From Alphaproteobacteria bacterium (GTDB lineage Bacteria > Pseudomonadota > Alphaproteobacteria > CACIAM-22H2): DNA of 64,000 nucleotides. The stretch is taken from the NCBI GenBank assembly GCA_017308135.1, contig JAFKFM010000011.1, positions 62,001-126,000 of the forward strand, given 5' to 3'. The notes under the pieces are model-generated. The model did not search any database, was not told the origin of the DNA, and saw only the letters and a list, made by a program, of their open reading frames with translations. How positions within the stretch are numbered: position 1 is the first letter of the stretch; each line of letters begins with the position of its first letter. Made by a program: the position numbers and the translations under genes. Below, in pieces: positions 42,678 to 52,187 of the stretch.

Positions 42678-42734
42678 CGGGGTCGCGCTTGGGTATCATC
42701 CGGCCGGTTCCGAATCAACGAAAGCCCGACGCCC

Positions 42735-42935
42735 ATGACCGCCAACGCCGCCACCCCCGTTTCCCAGAAGCCGATCGAAGTCGCGGAATCGCAGATCGCG
42801 TGCGACGGCGGCGGCGGGGCGCTCGGCCATCCGCGCGTTTATCTGACGATGGGCGCCGACGGTACGGTCGAATGCCCCTATTGCGATCAGAAATTCGTGC
42901 TGAAGGCGGGCGCTTCGCGCGGACACGGGCATTGA
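42735..42935 (+). CDS. Zinc-finger zf-CHCC domain protein
   Basis: A 66-residue protein ending in the zf-CHCC pattern: IACDGGGGALGHPRVYL, then ECPYCDQKFVLK. The fold is shared with the NDUFS6 subunit of complex I and is common next to polA in alphaproteobacteria. Its stop overlaps the TTG start of polA. Confidence 0.85.
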   Translation: MTANAATPVSQKPIEVAESQIACDGGGGALGHPRVYLTMGADGTVECPYCDQKFVLKAGASRGHGH

Positions 42936-45775
42936 GTAAAAAGCCGGTCGAAGCGCCGCATCGCCTGTGCCTGGTCGACGGCTCGGGCTTCATCTTCCGC
43001 GCCTATCACGCTTTGCCGCCGCTCACGCGCGCCGACGGCACGCCCGTGGGCGCCGTGCAGGGCTTCGTCAACATGCTGGTGCGGTTGATCGAAAGCCATG
43101 CGGGCGATCGCATCGCGGTGATTTTCGATTCCTCGCGCAAAAGCTTCCGCAACGAGTTCTATCCCGAATACAAAGCCCATCGCCCCGATCCGCCGGAGGA
43201 TCTGATTCCGCAGTTCGCGCTGGTGCGCGAAGCGACGCGCGCCTTCGACCTGCCGGCGATCGAAATGCCGGGCTACGAGGCCGACGATCTGATCGCGACC
43301 TATGCCGCGCATGCGCTGGCGCAGGGCGGGACCGCAATCGTCGTGTCGTCGGACAAGGATTTGATGCAGCTCGTGCGCCCGGGCGTCGAGATGCTCGATC
43401 CGTTGAAGCAGAAGCGCATCGGCGAGCCCGAAGTGCTGGAAAAATTCGGCGTGAAACCCGACCGCGTCGTCGACGTGCAAGCCCTCGCCGGCGATTCGAC
43501 CGACAACGTGCCCGGCGTGCCGGGGATCGGCGTGAAGACCGCGGCCGAACTCATCAACACCTATGGCGATCTCGATGCGCTGCTGGCGCGTGCGGGCGAA
43601 ATCAAACAGCCCAAGCGCCGCGAAAGCCTGATCGCCAATAAGGAACTCGCACTTGTCTCCCGCCGATTGGTGCAGTTGAAGGCCGACGTGCCCGTCACGG
43701 TGCCGGTCGAGAGTTTCGAGATCAAGAAGCCCGATTCCGCGAAATTGCGCGGCTTCCTGGCCGAGCAAGGCTTCCGGTCGACGATCGGCCGGCTCGAGAA
43801 TATGGGCTGGTTGACCGACGGCGGGCCGATGCCCGCCCCGCGCGCGGCCGTTCCATCCGCATCGCCCGCCGCTGCCGCCGAACCGGCGGCCCCGTCGGGC
43901 CCGGCGAAATACGATCTGGTCGACGATCTGAAAACGCTCGATGCGTGGATCGCCAAGGCCAAGGCGGCCGGGCGTCTGGCGATCGATACCGAGACCACGT
44001 CGCTCGACGCGCGCAACGCCGACCTCGTCGGCATTTCGATGGCGGTCGAGGAAGGCCATGCGTGCTACGTGCCGCTCGGCCATGTCGAGCCGGGGGCGGC
44101 GGGCGAGCTCGATTTCGGCGGCGGCGTCAAATTGAAGCCCGGCCAGTTGAAGGCCGAAGACGTGTTGAAGCGTCTGGCGCCGCTGCTCGCCGATCCGTCC
44201 GTGCTGAAGATCGGCCATAACCTAAAATACGACATTCAGGTCTTCATGCGGGCCGGCATCGCCGAATTCGGGCCGGTGGACGACACGTTGCTGATCTCGT
44301 TCGTGTTGGATGCCGGGCGTCATGGCCACGGCATGGACGAACTTGCCGAAGCGCATCTCGGCCACACGACGATCAAATACGACGACGTGACGGGGACCGG
44401 CAAAGCGCGCATTTCCTTCGCGCAAGTGGCGCTGGACAAGGCGCGCGACTACGCCGCCGAAGACGCGGAAGTGACGCTGCGTTTGTGGAATCGTCTGCGC
44501 CCGCGTCTGGCCGATGAAGGCTTGCTCGCTTTCTACGAGCGCGTCGAGCGGCCGCTGATCCCCGCGATCGTGACGATGGAGCAGAACGGAATCGCGGTCG
44601 ATCGCGATGCGCTGCGCCGCTTGTCGAACGATTTCGCCCTGCGCTTGGACGAGCTGGAGAAGACGATCCACAAGCTTGCCGGTCATCCGTTCAATGTCGG
44701 CAGCCCCGCGCAGCTCGGCAAGGTGATGTTCGACGAGCTGGGCTTGCAGCTTCCCGATGGCAAGGCGCCGTCCAAGACCAAGACGGGCGCTTATGCCACG
44801 GGGGCGGACGTGCTCGACGATCTCGCCGCCACGGGCCATGAACTGCCCCAGCGCGTGCTCGATTGGCGCCAGCTCGCCAAGCTCAAATCGACCTATACCG
44901 ACGCGCTGATCGAAGCGATCGACGAGAAGACGCATCGCGTGCACACGTCCTTCGCGATGACCGGGGCGGCGACCGGGCGCTTGTCGTCCAACGATCCGAA
45001 TTTGCAGAACATCCCCGTGCGCACCGAGGAAGGCCGCAAGATCCGCGAAGCCTTCATCGCGGCCAAGGGCACGACGCTACTGTCCTTCGACTATTCGCAG
45101 ATCGAGCTTCGCTTGCTCGCCCATGTCGCGGATATCGAAACGTTGAAGGACGCGTTCCGCAACAAGCTCGACATTCATGCCGCGACCGCGTCGGAAATGT
45201 TCGGCGTGCCCATCGACAAGATGGACAAGGAAACGCGCCGCCGCGCCAAAGCGATCAATTTCGGCATCATCTACGGCATCTCGCCCTTCGGTCTCGCGCG
45301 TCAGCTCGGCATTCCCCAGGGCGAGGCGCGGGCCTATATCGACGCTTATTTCAAGCGCTATCCCGGCATTCGCGCCTATATGGATGCGACCAAGAAACAG
45401 GCCCACAAGCAGGGCTATGTGACCACGCCGTTCGGGCGCCGCATTTGGCTTTCCGAAATCGGTTCCAAGAATCCGGCGATGCGCGCTTTCGCCGAACGCG
45501 CGGCGATCAACGCGCCCTTGCAGGGCGGGGCGGCCGACATCATCAAGCGCGCGATGGCGCGTATACCGGCGGCGTTGGCCGAGGCGAAACTATCGGCGAA
45601 GTTGTTGCTGCAAGTGCACGACGAACTTCTGTTCGAAGTGCCACCGAAGGAAAAAGACGCCACGATCGCGCTGATTCGCCGCGTGATGGAGAATTCCCCG
45701 GCACCATCTGTAGAATTGTCGGTGCCGCTTGTCGTCGATTGCGGCGAGGGTGCGAATTGGTCGCAGGCGCACTGA
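42932..45775 (+). CDS. polA: DNA polymerase I
   Basis: A 947-residue repair and primer-removal polymerase. Start TTG 42932 gives MSKKPVEAPHRLCLVDGSGF. In order: 5'-3' exonuclease (to about 290), a linker rich in Ala and Pro, an active 3'-5' proofreading domain (AIDTETTSLDA, IGHNLKYDI, YAAEDAEVTL) and the polymerase domain (SFDYSQIELRLLAH, RRRAKAINFGIIYG, LQVHDELLFE). Proofreading residues are retained, unlike in Taq-type enzymes. Confidence 0.97.
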   Translation: MSKKPVEAPHRLCLVDGSGFIFRAYHALPPLTRADGTPVGAVQGFVNMLVRLIESHAGDRIAVIFDSSRKSFRNEFYPEYKAHRPDPPEDLIPQFALVREATRAFDLPAIEMPGYEADDLIATYAAHALAQGGTAIVVSSDKDLMQLVRPGVEMLDPLKQKRIGEPEVLEKFGVKPDRVVDVQALAGDSTDNVPGVPGIGVKTAAELINTYGDLDALLARAGEIKQPKRRESLIANKELALVSRRLVQLKADVPVTVPVESFEIKKPDSAKLRGFLAEQGFRSTIGRLENMGWLTDGGPMPAPRAAVPSASPAAAAEPAAPSGPAKYDLVDDLKTLDAWIAKAKAAGRLAIDTETTSLDARNADLVGISMAVEEGHACYVPLGHVEPGAAGELDFGGGVKLKPGQLKAEDVLKRLAPLLADPSVLKIGHNLKYDIQVFMRAGIAEFGPVDDTLLISFVLDAGRHGHGMDELAEAHLGHTTIKYDDVTGTGKARISFAQVALDKARDYAAEDAEVTLRLWNRLRPRLADEGLLAFYERVERPLIPAIVTMEQNGIAVDRDALRRLSNDFALRLDELEKTIHKLAGHPFNVGSPAQLGKVMFDELGLQLPDGKAPSKTKTGAYATGADVLDDLAATGHELPQRVLDWRQLAKLKSTYTDALIEAIDEKTHRVHTSFAMTGAATGRLSSNDPNLQNIPVRTEEGRKIREAFIAAKGTTLLSFDYSQIELRLLAHVADIETLKDAFRNKLDIHAATASEMFGVPIDKMDKETRRRAKAINFGIIYGISPFGLARQLGIPQGEARAYIDAYFKRYPGIRAYMDATKKQAHKQGYVTTPFGRRIWLSEIGSKNPAMRAFAERAAINAPLQGGAADIIKRAMARIPAALAEAKLSAKLLLQVHDELLFEVPPKEKDATIALIRRVMENSPAPSVELSVPLVVDCGEGANWSQAH

Positions 45776-45814
45776 CTCGACCATCGCCGGGGCCGGGCGT
45801 ATAATTCGAAAATC

Positions 45815-46018
45815 ATGAGTACGACCATCACGCCGTCGGTATTTTCGGTTCAGGACGCCCTTGCCGCGCGCAAGGCCCAGCGTCCGGCGGCGCCGCGCGT
45901 GGAGTCGGACATCGCGCAGCGCGCGCTCGACATCAAGCAACGCCCCGACACCACGCCGCCATCGACCAACACGTCGACGCAAGCCTCGCGCGGCGGCACT
46001 GTCAGTTTCTTCGCCTGA
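45815..46018 (+). CDS. Small disordered hypothetical protein
   Basis: A 67-residue frame preceded by a TATAAT-like element at 45800. It is rich in Ala, Pro, Thr and Gln and ends RGGTVSFFA. No domain is recognised. The next small gene also ends in a Gly/Arg then hydrophobic-acidic pattern, so the two may be related short linkers or secreted peptides. Support is codon bias and a tidy start and stop only. Confidence 0.45.
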   Translation: MSTTITPSVFSVQDALAARKAQRPAAPRVESDIAQRALDIKQRPDTTPPSTNTSTQASRGGTVSFFA

Positions 46019-46027
46019 GGTCGGGAA

Positions 46028-46213
46028 ATGGCCGAACTCTATCCGCTGCCCGACGTGATCAGCCCGGTGGGGCCGCGCACGGCCCCCGCCCGGGCCGAAC
46101 GCGCGGCGGGCCGCACGGCCATTTCCGCACCCGCGCAAGCCGCACCCCAACAGCCCGCACCGGCACCGCCCGCCGCTTCCGGCCGGGGCCAACGCATCGA
46201 CGTTTCCGCCTGA
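46028..46213 (+). CDS. Small Pro/Ala-rich hypothetical protein
   Basis: A 61-residue frame with GAGGTCGGG as a possible ribosome binding site. Starts MAELYPLPDVISPVGPRTAP and is nearly all Ala, Pro, Arg and Gln, ending GRGQRIDVSA. Only 9 bp from the previous small gene, so possibly co-transcribed. No function can be given. Confidence 0.45.
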   Translation: MAELYPLPDVISPVGPRTAPARAERAAGRTAISAPAQAAPQQPAPAPPAASGRGQRIDVSA

Positions 46214-46242
46214 ACCCGCGCGCATCCCGCGTCGCAAGGGTT

Positions 46243-46265
46243 CGGTAACGATTGATCGGTTACCG
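46243..46265. promoter_or_regulatory. Inverted repeat upstream of hypothetical gene
   Basis: CGGTAAC and GTTACCG with a 9-bp spacer, ending 10 bp before the start of the gene at 46275. It could be an operator or a hairpin at the leader. Confidence 0.4.
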
Positions 46266-46274
46266 TTTCTAATC

Positions 46275-47438
46275 ATGCGCCAGGATCGTCCCGTCACCGA
46301 TGCCCGCTCTGCGCTGCACGCGATCGACAAGCGCTTGGGCGAACTCTGGCAGCTGGGCTCGCGCTTCGTCGCGGCCTGGACGCTGGACGGCACGACGCTG
46401 ATCGTCGCCACCGCGCGCATCGCCGATCTACCCGCCTTGGCCGCCAGCGAGCCCGCGCTGTTGCGCGGCGAGCGTTTGGATTTGCAGCAGCTCGCCCAAA
46501 CTTGCACGCGCGCGCGGCTGCGCATGGAGGAAATTCAGGCGGGTCCCTGGTGGGGTACGCCGCAAATGCTGTCGGCGCTGGAAGCCTCGATCGGCCGCTA
46601 CGCGATCCGGCGCACCGAATTTCACGCGATGTCGCGCATCGAGATCGACGGGTTCCGCGCCTTGCCGACGGCGCAGCGCATCGCGCAGCTCGCGACGTTG
46701 TCCTATTCGATCAATATCGCGGCCGAGCGTCTGGAAACGGCCGGGTCGGATATCGATCTGGGGCGTGCGCCCACGGGCAAGGGCTATCGCTTGTGGAATC
46801 GGCGCCAAGGCTGGAAGGCGGATATCGATCTGTTCTGCCTTCTGTCGCTCACCCTCGCCGAGAACGGGTTGGAACGCGCGCGCGACGAAGCCGCGGCCCC
46901 CGTAGTCAAAGCCGCGTTCACGGTCGGCGGCGGCTGGGAGTTCTCGCTGCCGCGCGGCGGCGGCAGTCCCGCAATCCATAACGACGTGCTGGGCGAGATC
47001 GAGGACGATACGCAAAGCCTGCTCGAAGCCACGCTGCCCGGCCAGATTCTGATCGGCGCCTTCCAGCGCCCGATGGCCGAAGGCGCCCCGCGCAAGGGCA
47101 TGATCTATCGCACGCTGGATGCGCCGCGTTTCGTGGGTTTGGCCCAACGACGTCTGGGCGATTTCGACAACGTGATGCTGGGGGCGGAGAAAGTCTCGGG
47201 CATCAAGCTCTATCTCACCGGCGACGAAATCGCACCCGGCACGTTCGACATCAAAAGTTTCGCCTATCCCATCGGCCGTGCCCGCACGATGGAAGCGTTC
47301 AACGTCAAGCTCAACATCCACCGCCCGGCCCAGCCGCCGTTCTTCTTCGGGCTGCAGCACAAGGATTTGCGCGACGTGGCGCAAACCCGCGCCTATCGCT
47401 CCGACGAAGCGCCGAAGGATTTCGTGCTGCCCGCCTAA
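46275..47438 (+). CDS. Conserved-looking hypothetical protein, 387 residues
   Basis: A soluble protein without signal peptide or membrane spans. Local features are LWQLGSRFVAAWTLDGTTLI near the start, a WWGTPQMLSALE segment, a DFDNVMLGAEKVSGI stretch and a C-terminal PPFFFGLQHKDLRD. Codon use matches the core genes, and the frame is long and clean, so it is real. I recognise no family. Confidence 0.7.
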   Translation: MRQDRPVTDARSALHAIDKRLGELWQLGSRFVAAWTLDGTTLIVATARIADLPALAASEPALLRGERLDLQQLAQTCTRARLRMEEIQAGPWWGTPQMLSALEASIGRYAIRRTEFHAMSRIEIDGFRALPTAQRIAQLATLSYSINIAAERLETAGSDIDLGRAPTGKGYRLWNRRQGWKADIDLFCLLSLTLAENGLERARDEAAAPVVKAAFTVGGGWEFSLPRGGGSPAIHNDVLGEIEDDTQSLLEATLPGQILIGAFQRPMAEGAPRKGMIYRTLDAPRFVGLAQRRLGDFDNVMLGAEKVSGIKLYLTGDEIAPGTFDIKSFAYPIGRARTMEAFNVKLNIHRPAQPPFFFGLQHKDLRDVAQTRAYRSDEAPKDFVLPA

Positions 47439-47473
47439 AGCGCATCCGGCCCGATTCTTGTATGATCGGCGCC

Positions 47474-47998
47474 ATGACAACCGTGACCAAGCTGGCCCCG
47501 CCCCAAATCCGCAAGCTCAAGCCGCTCGCCTTGACGCGCGAAAATTTCGCGCCTTATGGCGAGGCGATTTTGCCCGCCCCCGATGGCGCACCGCTGCCGG
47601 GGCATGAGGCCGAAGGGCTCGACCTGTCGAGGGGCAAGCCGCGCTTCTACGTGATGCGGCTTGAGGGGCGGGGCTTGGGCTTTCGCCAGATCACCCGCCA
47701 TCGCCGCGTGACGCAGTGTTTGGCCTCGACGCTCGGTCAGGATTGGTATTTGGGCGTCGCCCCGCCCAAGGGGCTCGACGATCCGGACGCCAAACCCGCG
47801 CTCGACGATATCGTTGCGTTCAAAGTGCCCGGCGGTATGGCGATCAAGCTGCATGCCGGCACGTGGCATGCGGGGCCGTTCTTCGCGGCGAAGCAAATGG
47901 ATTTCTTCAACCTCGAACTCGCCGACACGAACGAGGTCGATCACCACACCGTGGTGCTGGAACGCGAATACGGCACGGCGTTCGAGTTCGAGGCGTAA
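47474..47998 (+). CDS. Ureidoglycolate lyase (AllA family)
   Basis: About 174 residues. The AllA pattern is visible: LTRENFAPYGEAI at the start, FYVMRLEGRGLGF, RHRRVTQCLASTLG, KLHAGTWHAGPFF and NLELADTNEVDHH. The enzyme splits ureidoglycolate to glyoxylate and urea in purine breakdown. The start could be 47462 or 47474. A PucG-like aminotransferase lies beyond serS, which supports a purine-catabolic context. Confidence 0.85.
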   Translation: MTTVTKLAPPQIRKLKPLALTRENFAPYGEAILPAPDGAPLPGHEAEGLDLSRGKPRFYVMRLEGRGLGFRQITRHRRVTQCLASTLGQDWYLGVAPPKGLDDPDAKPALDDIVAFKVPGGMAIKLHAGTWHAGPFFAAKQMDFFNLELADTNEVDHHTVVLEREYGTAFEFEA

Positions 47999-49273
47999 TT
48001 ACTTCGCCGGCGGCGGCGTCAGAACGTCCTTACCCAGGAACGGGCGCAGGGCCTTGGGCACCACGATCGAGCCGTCGGCTTGCTGGTTGTTCTCCAGGAT
48101 CGCGATCATCGCGCGGCCCAGCGCGATCGCCGTGCCGTTCAGCGTGTGGACGTAAAGCGGCTTGCCCTTGGGCTCGGTGCGATAGCGAATGTTCAGGCGT
48201 CGCGCCTGGAACTCGGTGCAGTTCGAGGTCGACGTGATCTCGCCGAACTCGCCGCCTTGCCCACGCGCCGGCATCCAGGCTTCCAAATCGTATTTGCGAT
48301 AAGCGGCAGCGCCCAGATCGCCCGTGCAGATATCGAGCACGCGATAGGGAATTTCCAGCGCGTTGAAAATGTCGCGCTCGTTGGTCAGCAATTCCTGGTG
48401 CAGCGCTTCCGATTGCTCGGGCGGGGCGATCACGACCATTTCGACCTTGGTGAATTGGTGCACGCGATAAAGCCCACGCGTGGCACGGCCCGCCGCGCGC
48501 TCGGTGCGGAAGCAATGCGACACGCCCGCGATGCGGATCGGCAACTGCGCGGCGTCCAGGATCGTGTCCTGGTACAGGCCGCACAACGTGATCTCGGCCG
48601 TCGCGATCAGCGACAGGTCGGTGTCTTCGATGTGATAGGTGTTCGTCTCGTTGCCGCGCGGCACGAAGCCCGTCCCCAGCAGAATCGAATCGCGCGCGAT
48701 ATCGGGCGTGATATGCGGCACGTAGCCGCGCTGCGCCAGGAAATTCACCGCGAAATTCTGCAAAGCGAGTTCCAGCAGCGCGCCGTCGCCCTTCAGGAAG
48801 TAGAAGCCGGGCCCCGCAACCTTCGAACCGCCTTCGGTATCGATGATGCCGTGAAGCTCGCCCAGCGCCACGTGATCGCGCGGCGCGAAGTCGAATTTCG
48901 GAATCGCGACCGCATTGCGCTCGATCTCTTTGTTGTCGTGATCGTCGCGCCCGATGGGCGAGGCCGGATGCGTCATGTTCGGGATGCGCCACAGCAGCGC
49001 GTCGGCTTCTTCCGTGCGCTTGTCGACTTCGGCTTTCAGCGCCTCGCGCTTTTCGCGCAGCGCCTTGCCGCGCTCGCGCTTCTCGTCGACCGACAGCGAC
49101 TTGTCCGACGCGAGCGCGTTGGCCTCGGTCTGGGCGGCCTGCAACGCCTTGTCGGCGTCGCGGCGCGCGGTCTCGGCGGCGACGAAGGCCGGAATGTCGA
49201 CGTCCACGCCGCGATTGCGGCAGTTTTCGGCGACCTTGTCGGCATTGGCGAGGACATAAGCGCGGTCGAGCAT
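47999..49273 (-). CDS. serS: Seryl-tRNA synthetase
   Basis: A 424-residue class II synthetase. The N-terminal coiled-coil arm (about residues 25-110) binds tRNA-Ser. Class II motifs are FRTERAAGRATRGLYRVHQF (motif 2) and HTLNGTAIALGRAMIAILEN (motif 3); TAEITLCGLYQDTIL is also typical. Its stop abuts the convergent allA stop. Full family length. Confidence 0.96.
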   Translation of the reverse strand: MLDRAYVLANADKVAENCRNRGVDVDIPAFVAAETARRDADKALQAAQTEANALASDKSLSVDEKRERGKALREKREALKAEVDKRTEEADALLWRIPNMTHPASPIGRDDHDNKEIERNAVAIPKFDFAPRDHVALGELHGIIDTEGGSKVAGPGFYFLKGDGALLELALQNFAVNFLAQRGYVPHITPDIARDSILLGTGFVPRGNETNTYHIEDTDLSLIATAEITLCGLYQDTILDAAQLPIRIAGVSHCFRTERAAGRATRGLYRVHQFTKVEMVVIAPPEQSEALHQELLTNERDIFNALEIPYRVLDICTGDLGAAAYRKYDLEAWMPARGQGGEFGEITSTSNCTEFQARRLNIRYRTEPKGKPLYVHTLNGTAIALGRAMIAILENNQQADGSIVVPKALRPFLGKDVLTPPPAK

Positions 49274-49387
49274 GGCGGGTCCGGGAATTGCTAAGAATTT
49301 AAGGAATGACCGCTTAGCACGGGAGGGGCAGCCCTTGCCAGTTACGGCGTTTTGCCCCAGTTTCCCGGCCCGAAAGGTAGCCCGATT

Positions 49388-50641
49388 ATGACCCGTTACG
49401 CCGATTTGAACCCGCCCGCCCGCCTTTTGATGGGCCCGGGCCCGATCAACGCCGATCCGCGCGTTTTGCGCGCCATGGCGACCCCCCTGATCGGGCAGTT
49501 CGACCCGTCGATGACGGGGCTGATGAACGAGACGATGGGGCTTTATCGCGGCGTGTTCAAAACCACGAATAAATGGACGATGCTGATCGACGGCACGGCG
49601 CGCGCGGGCATCGAAGCCGCGATGGTTTCGCTGATCGAGCCGGGCGACAAGGTGCTGATTCCGGTTTTCGGCCGCTTCGGCCATTTGAAGGCCGAGATCG
49701 CGCGCCGCTGCGACGCCGAGGTGATCACGGTCGAACGCGAATGGGGCACGGTCTTTCCGCTCGACGAAATCCGCGATCTCGTCAAGAAGCACCGGCCGCG
49801 TCTGCTGGCTTTGTGCCAGGGCGATACGTCGACGACGATGCTTCAGCCGCTCGCCGGCGTGGGCGCCATCGCGCACGAGTTCGACGCGCTGTTCTATACC
49901 GATACGACCGCGTCGCTGGGCGGCAACACGCTGGAAACCGACGCGTGGGAAGTCGATTGCGTGTCGGCCGGTTTGCAGAAATGCCTGGCCGGGCCGTCGG
50001 GCTCGGCACCGATCACACTGAGCGCGCGCGCCGAAGCCGCGATCGTTCGCCGCCGTCACGTGGAGCAGGGCATCGCCACCGCATCGGATGTGCCGGGCAA
50101 TGGTGCCCGCATCCGTTCCAACTATTTCGATCTCGCGATGGTGATGGATTATTGGGGCGACAAGCGCCTCAACCACCACACCGAAGCGACGTCGATGCTC
50201 TACGCCGCGCGCGAATGCGCGAAGATTTTGGTCGAGGAAGGTATCGACACCGCCGTCGAACGCCATCGCGTGGCGGGCGGGGCGATGGCCGACGGGTTGA
50301 AGGCGATGGGCCTCAAACTGTTCGGCGACCAAACGTCGCGGATGAACAATGTCGTGGGCGTCTATATTCCCGCCGAGGTTCAGGGCGACGCGGTGCGCAA
50401 ATCCATGCTCGACGATTTCGCGATCGAAATCGGCACCAGCTTCGGACCTCTGCACGGCAAGATCTGGCGGATCGGCACGATGGGCTACAACGCGCGCAAG
50501 GATACGGTTCTGACCACGCTGGTCGCGTTGGAAAGCGCATTGACGCTGCACGGCGCCAAGATCGCGACCGGCAAGGCCGTTCCCGCCGCACTCGCCGCGT
50601 TCCGTGCGGGTGAATCGCGCGCGGCGAAAGCCGCCGAATAG
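49388..50641 (+). CDS. Class V aminotransferase (PucG-like, ureidoglycine/alanine-glyoxylate)
   Basis: About 417 residues from ATG 49388. The opening LLMGPGPINADPRVLRAMAT and PLIGQFDPSMTGLMNETMGL fits the PucG/serine-glyoxylate group. The PLP lysine is in SAGLQKCLAGPSGSAP, and the cofactor Asp in DALFYTDTTASLGG. These enzymes transfer an amino group to glyoxylate, using ureidoglycine, alanine or serine. With AllA next door, ureidoglycine-glyoxylate transfer is likely but unproven. Confidence 0.83.
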   Translation: MTRYADLNPPARLLMGPGPINADPRVLRAMATPLIGQFDPSMTGLMNETMGLYRGVFKTTNKWTMLIDGTARAGIEAAMVSLIEPGDKVLIPVFGRFGHLKAEIARRCDAEVITVEREWGTVFPLDEIRDLVKKHRPRLLALCQGDTSTTMLQPLAGVGAIAHEFDALFYTDTTASLGGNTLETDAWEVDCVSAGLQKCLAGPSGSAPITLSARAEAAIVRRRHVEQGIATASDVPGNGARIRSNYFDLAMVMDYWGDKRLNHHTEATSMLYAARECAKILVEEGIDTAVERHRVAGGAMADGLKAMGLKLFGDQTSRMNNVVGVYIPAEVQGDAVRKSMLDDFAIEIGTSFGPLHGKIWRIGTMGYNARKDTVLTTLVALESALTLHGAKIATGKAVPAALAAFRAGESRAAKAAE

Positions 50642-50642
50642 G

Positions 50643-51338
50643 GTGGAACACCCGACGCATCTGGCGCTCGCTTTCGCCGACGGCCCATGGGGTCTGGCGC
50701 TGGCGATGTTTCTGGCGGCGTTGGGCGGCGGCTTCGCGCATTGCGCGGCGATGTGCGGGCCGTTCGTGATGGCGCAAACGCTCGCGCGGATGGGAACGGG
50801 TCCGACGCGCCTCGCCGGGGCGGCGTTGCTGCCCTATCATTTCGGGCGCGCGATCACCTACGTTTTCCTCGGCGCCGTGCTCGGCGGGTTGGGCGGGGCG
50901 TTGGGCTCGGTGCCCGGCTTGCGCTTCGCGATGCCCGCCTTGTTGGCGGTGGCGGGCGCCTTGTTCGCGCTGCAAGCGTTGGGGCGGGCCTTTGGCGGGA
51001 CGGGCGGTTTCATCGCCGCAAGCCTGGGCCGGTTCGTGCGCCCGTTGATCGAAAATCCAGGCCCCATGCGCGGTTTCGCTTTGGGCTTGGCGCTCGGCTT
51101 CTTGCCCTGCGGTTTGCTTTACGCGGCGCTGGCGGCGGCGGCGGGTGCGGGCGGGGCGGGCGAAGGGGCGCTGGCGATGGCCGCCTTCGCGCTGGGCACC
51201 ATGCCCGCCTTGCTGGTGGTGGGATTCGCCGGCGCCATGGCCGCCAAACGCTGGAAAGCCACGATGGCGCAGTTCTCGCCGGCGCTAATGCTGATCAACG
51301 CCAGCTTGCTGTTTTGGATGGCGTGGCGCGCGCTTTAG
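50643..51338 (+). CDS. Sulfite exporter TauE/SafE-like membrane protein
   Basis: About 231 residues from GTG 50643, six hydrophobic segments. GGGFAHCAAMCGPFVMA and LGFLPCGLLYAALAAAA carry paired membrane cysteines found in the DsbD-like/UreH-like branch often encoded near cbb3 oxidase genes. The likely role is transport of copper, thiol reductant or sulfite; context favours oxidase assembly. Convergent with the DUF2189 gene (4-bp overlap of ends). Confidence 0.75.
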   Translation: MEHPTHLALAFADGPWGLALAMFLAALGGGFAHCAAMCGPFVMAQTLARMGTGPTRLAGAALLPYHFGRAITYVFLGAVLGGLGGALGSVPGLRFAMPALLAVAGALFALQALGRAFGGTGGFIAASLGRFVRPLIENPGPMRGFALGLALGFLPCGLLYAALAAAAGAGGAGEGALAMAAFALGTMPALLVVGFAGAMAAKRWKATMAQFSPALMLINASLLFWMAWRAL

Positions 51339-52114
51339 TCGATCACCAGATCTTTATAGGCGTGCCAAGTGGCGTGGCCGATCAGCGGCATCGTGATCGC
51401 CAGCCCCAGGAAGAACGGCACCATCCCGAAACCGGTGAAGGCGACGATCAGCGCCGCCCACAGCGCCATCGGCTTCCAATTCGCGCGCACCGCGACCCAT
51501 GACGTGGCGATCGCGACCCATACGGTACAGTCGCGCTTGTCGAGCAGCATCGGGATCGAGATCGCGGAAATCGCGAAGACCAAGGCGGCGAGGATCGCGC
51601 CCAGCGCCGTGCCCACGATCAGGAACGGCAACGCCCCGGGCGAGAACAGCGTCAGATCGATCAACTCGCGGATATTGTTGCGCGGCGCGCCGAAGAACAG
51701 CGCGAACAGCAACAACGCGAAGCGCACCCAGAACAGATTGAAGACCGCCAGCACCAAGCCGAGATAGGCGAGATGTTCGGGGTTGCGCGCCAAAGCCCCC
51801 GCCGTGGTGGCGAAATCGGGGGTTTCGCCCAATTCCAGGCGTCGGCTGGTGTCGTAGATCCCGGCGGCCAGCAGCGGTGCGACGAACAGGAAGCCCGCGG
51901 CCAAAGGCCACAAGGCGTAGATCTGGTCGAACCACCAAAGCGCCGCGACAACCGCATAACTTGCGGCAACGATCGCACCACCATAGGTCAGGCTGGTGTT
52001 TTGGGCGCGGCGGAAATCGTCCCAGCCTTTGCCAAGCCAGACCCAGGGCCGATCGACCGGCACCAGCCGGATTCGGGGCGAAGGACTGGCGAAGACGGGA
52101 ATGGCTTCCGGCAT
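51335..52114 (-). CDS. DUF2189 membrane protein
   Basis: A 259-residue integral membrane protein with about six spans. PWVWLGKGWDDFRRA near the start, GAIVAASYAVVAALWW, and the ending GHATWHAYKDLVID fit DUF2189, a family often linked to cytochrome oxidase loci. It is divergent from ccoN. No biochemical role is known to me. Confidence 0.8.
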   Translation of the reverse strand: MPEAIPVFASPSPRIRLVPVDRPWVWLGKGWDDFRRAQNTSLTYGGAIVAASYAVVAALWWFDQIYALWPLAAGFLFVAPLLAAGIYDTSRRLELGETPDFATTAGALARNPEHLAYLGLVLAVFNLFWVRFALLLFALFFGAPRNNIRELIDLTLFSPGALPFLIVGTALGAILAALVFAISAISIPMLLDKRDCTVWVAIATSWVAVRANWKPMALWAALIVAFTGFGMVPFFLGLAITMPLIGHATWHAYKDLVID

Positions 52115-52187
52115 GGCGTCGAGCTCCCAACGGTATTCGGACCAGCGTTAATTGGTCGCATCTTGCGGCGGTTGAGCCGCCGTTACC

